From contig JBCCQH010000068.1 of NCBI GenBank assembly GCA_039024435.1, positions 1 to 39,591 on the forward strand: a stretch of 39,591 nucleotides of DNA, given 5' to 3'. Numbering within the stretch: the stretch's first letter is position 1; every line of letters starts with the position of its first letter. Both the position numbers and the translations under genes were made by a program. Below the pieces are notes generated by a model. The model saw only the letters and a program-made list of their open reading frames with translations, did not search any database and was not told the DNA's origin. Of the stretch, positions 39,431 through 39,591 are shown piece by piece. This stretch comes from JBCCQH01 sp039024435 (GTDB lineage Bacteria > Bacteroidota > Bacteroidia > J057 > JADKCL01).

Positions 39431-39591
39431 CGGCGGTTTAAATTTAATCCTGTGATTTTGCTATGGCATCTTTTTCCGCCTCTCTTCAGCTATTTTCTCG
39501 CCCATAGCTTTGGCTATGGACTCCAAAATGAGCTTTGAGAGACAAAAAAATCTGCGATAGCAAATTTCACAAACCAATTTTAAACCGCCTC
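39430..39591 (+). mobile_element. MITE-like element, copy 4 (162 bp) at the window end
   Basis: The left end GCGGCGGTTTAAATTTAAT begins at the last base of the ATP-grasp stop codon (left flank TTA), and the right end AATTTTAAACCGCCTC is the last sequence of the window. The internal sequence is nearly the same as copy 1. The right flank is not visible, so target duplication cannot be tested. Confidence 0.85.

Overview
The window looks like a Bacteroidota chromosome segment, most likely from a Saprospiraceae-like lineage. The evidence is as follows. Two secreted proteins end in type IX secretion (T9SS) sorting tails. Lipoproteins are numerous. Promoters fit the Bacteroidota pattern TTTG-N18-20-TAnnTTTG. 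The etfB-etfA-bifunctional nuclease-nupC run is an arrangement I recall from this phylum. No rRNA, tRNA or CRISPR array was seen. The window starts inside a gene and ends exactly at the terminus of a repeat element, as a short-read contig would.

Layout. Positions 1 to about 4.4 kb are clearly AT-richer than the rest and carry a possible L-fucose/L-lactate module (an FMN hydroxyacid dehydrogenase and the permease FucP), two Crp/Fnr-type regulators, a small membrane protein and a secreted SRPBCC protein. From about 4.6 kb the DNA is GC-richer. It contains a T9SS protein with an S74 chaperone domain, ispH, a LEA2 lipoprotein, a hydrolase-OsmC fusion coupled to a paraoxonase-like lactonase, a PKD lipoprotein, and an amidohydrolase translationally coupled to a TonB-dependent receptor. 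These are followed by a glycosyltransferase overlapping a 33-residue membrane peptide, the etf/BFN/nupC operon, a TPR protein, a secreted nuclease, ruvB, a lipase-like lipoprotein and queG. From 26.7 kb come a beta-propeller T9SS protein, cdd, hslU (without hslV beside it), a methyltransferase and several lipoproteins, including three EGF-like paralogues in a row. A gene-poor stretch of about 1.1 kb (34.57-35.64 kb) holds a terminator, a MITE, a candidate structured RNA with its own promoter and terminator, and a cluster of DnaA-box-like sites. The window closes with a pqiA-like gene, an outer-membrane barrel, and a two-gene operon of a methyltransferase-less OvoA (sulfoxide synthase) plus an ATP-grasp ligase related to cyanophycin synthetase and GshF.

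Two dispersed repeat families stand out. One is a MITE-like element of about 160 bp with GAGGCGGTTTAAA-type terminal inverted repeats, present four times. The other is a structured intergenic repeat of about 125 bp, present twice in opposite orientation, whose hairpin shows compensatory changes. The most promising biological lead is the OvoA/ATP-grasp pair, which may make a 5-thiohistidine-derived thiol different from ovothiol A. The second is the unassigned RNA of about 360 nt at 35.0-35.4 kb.
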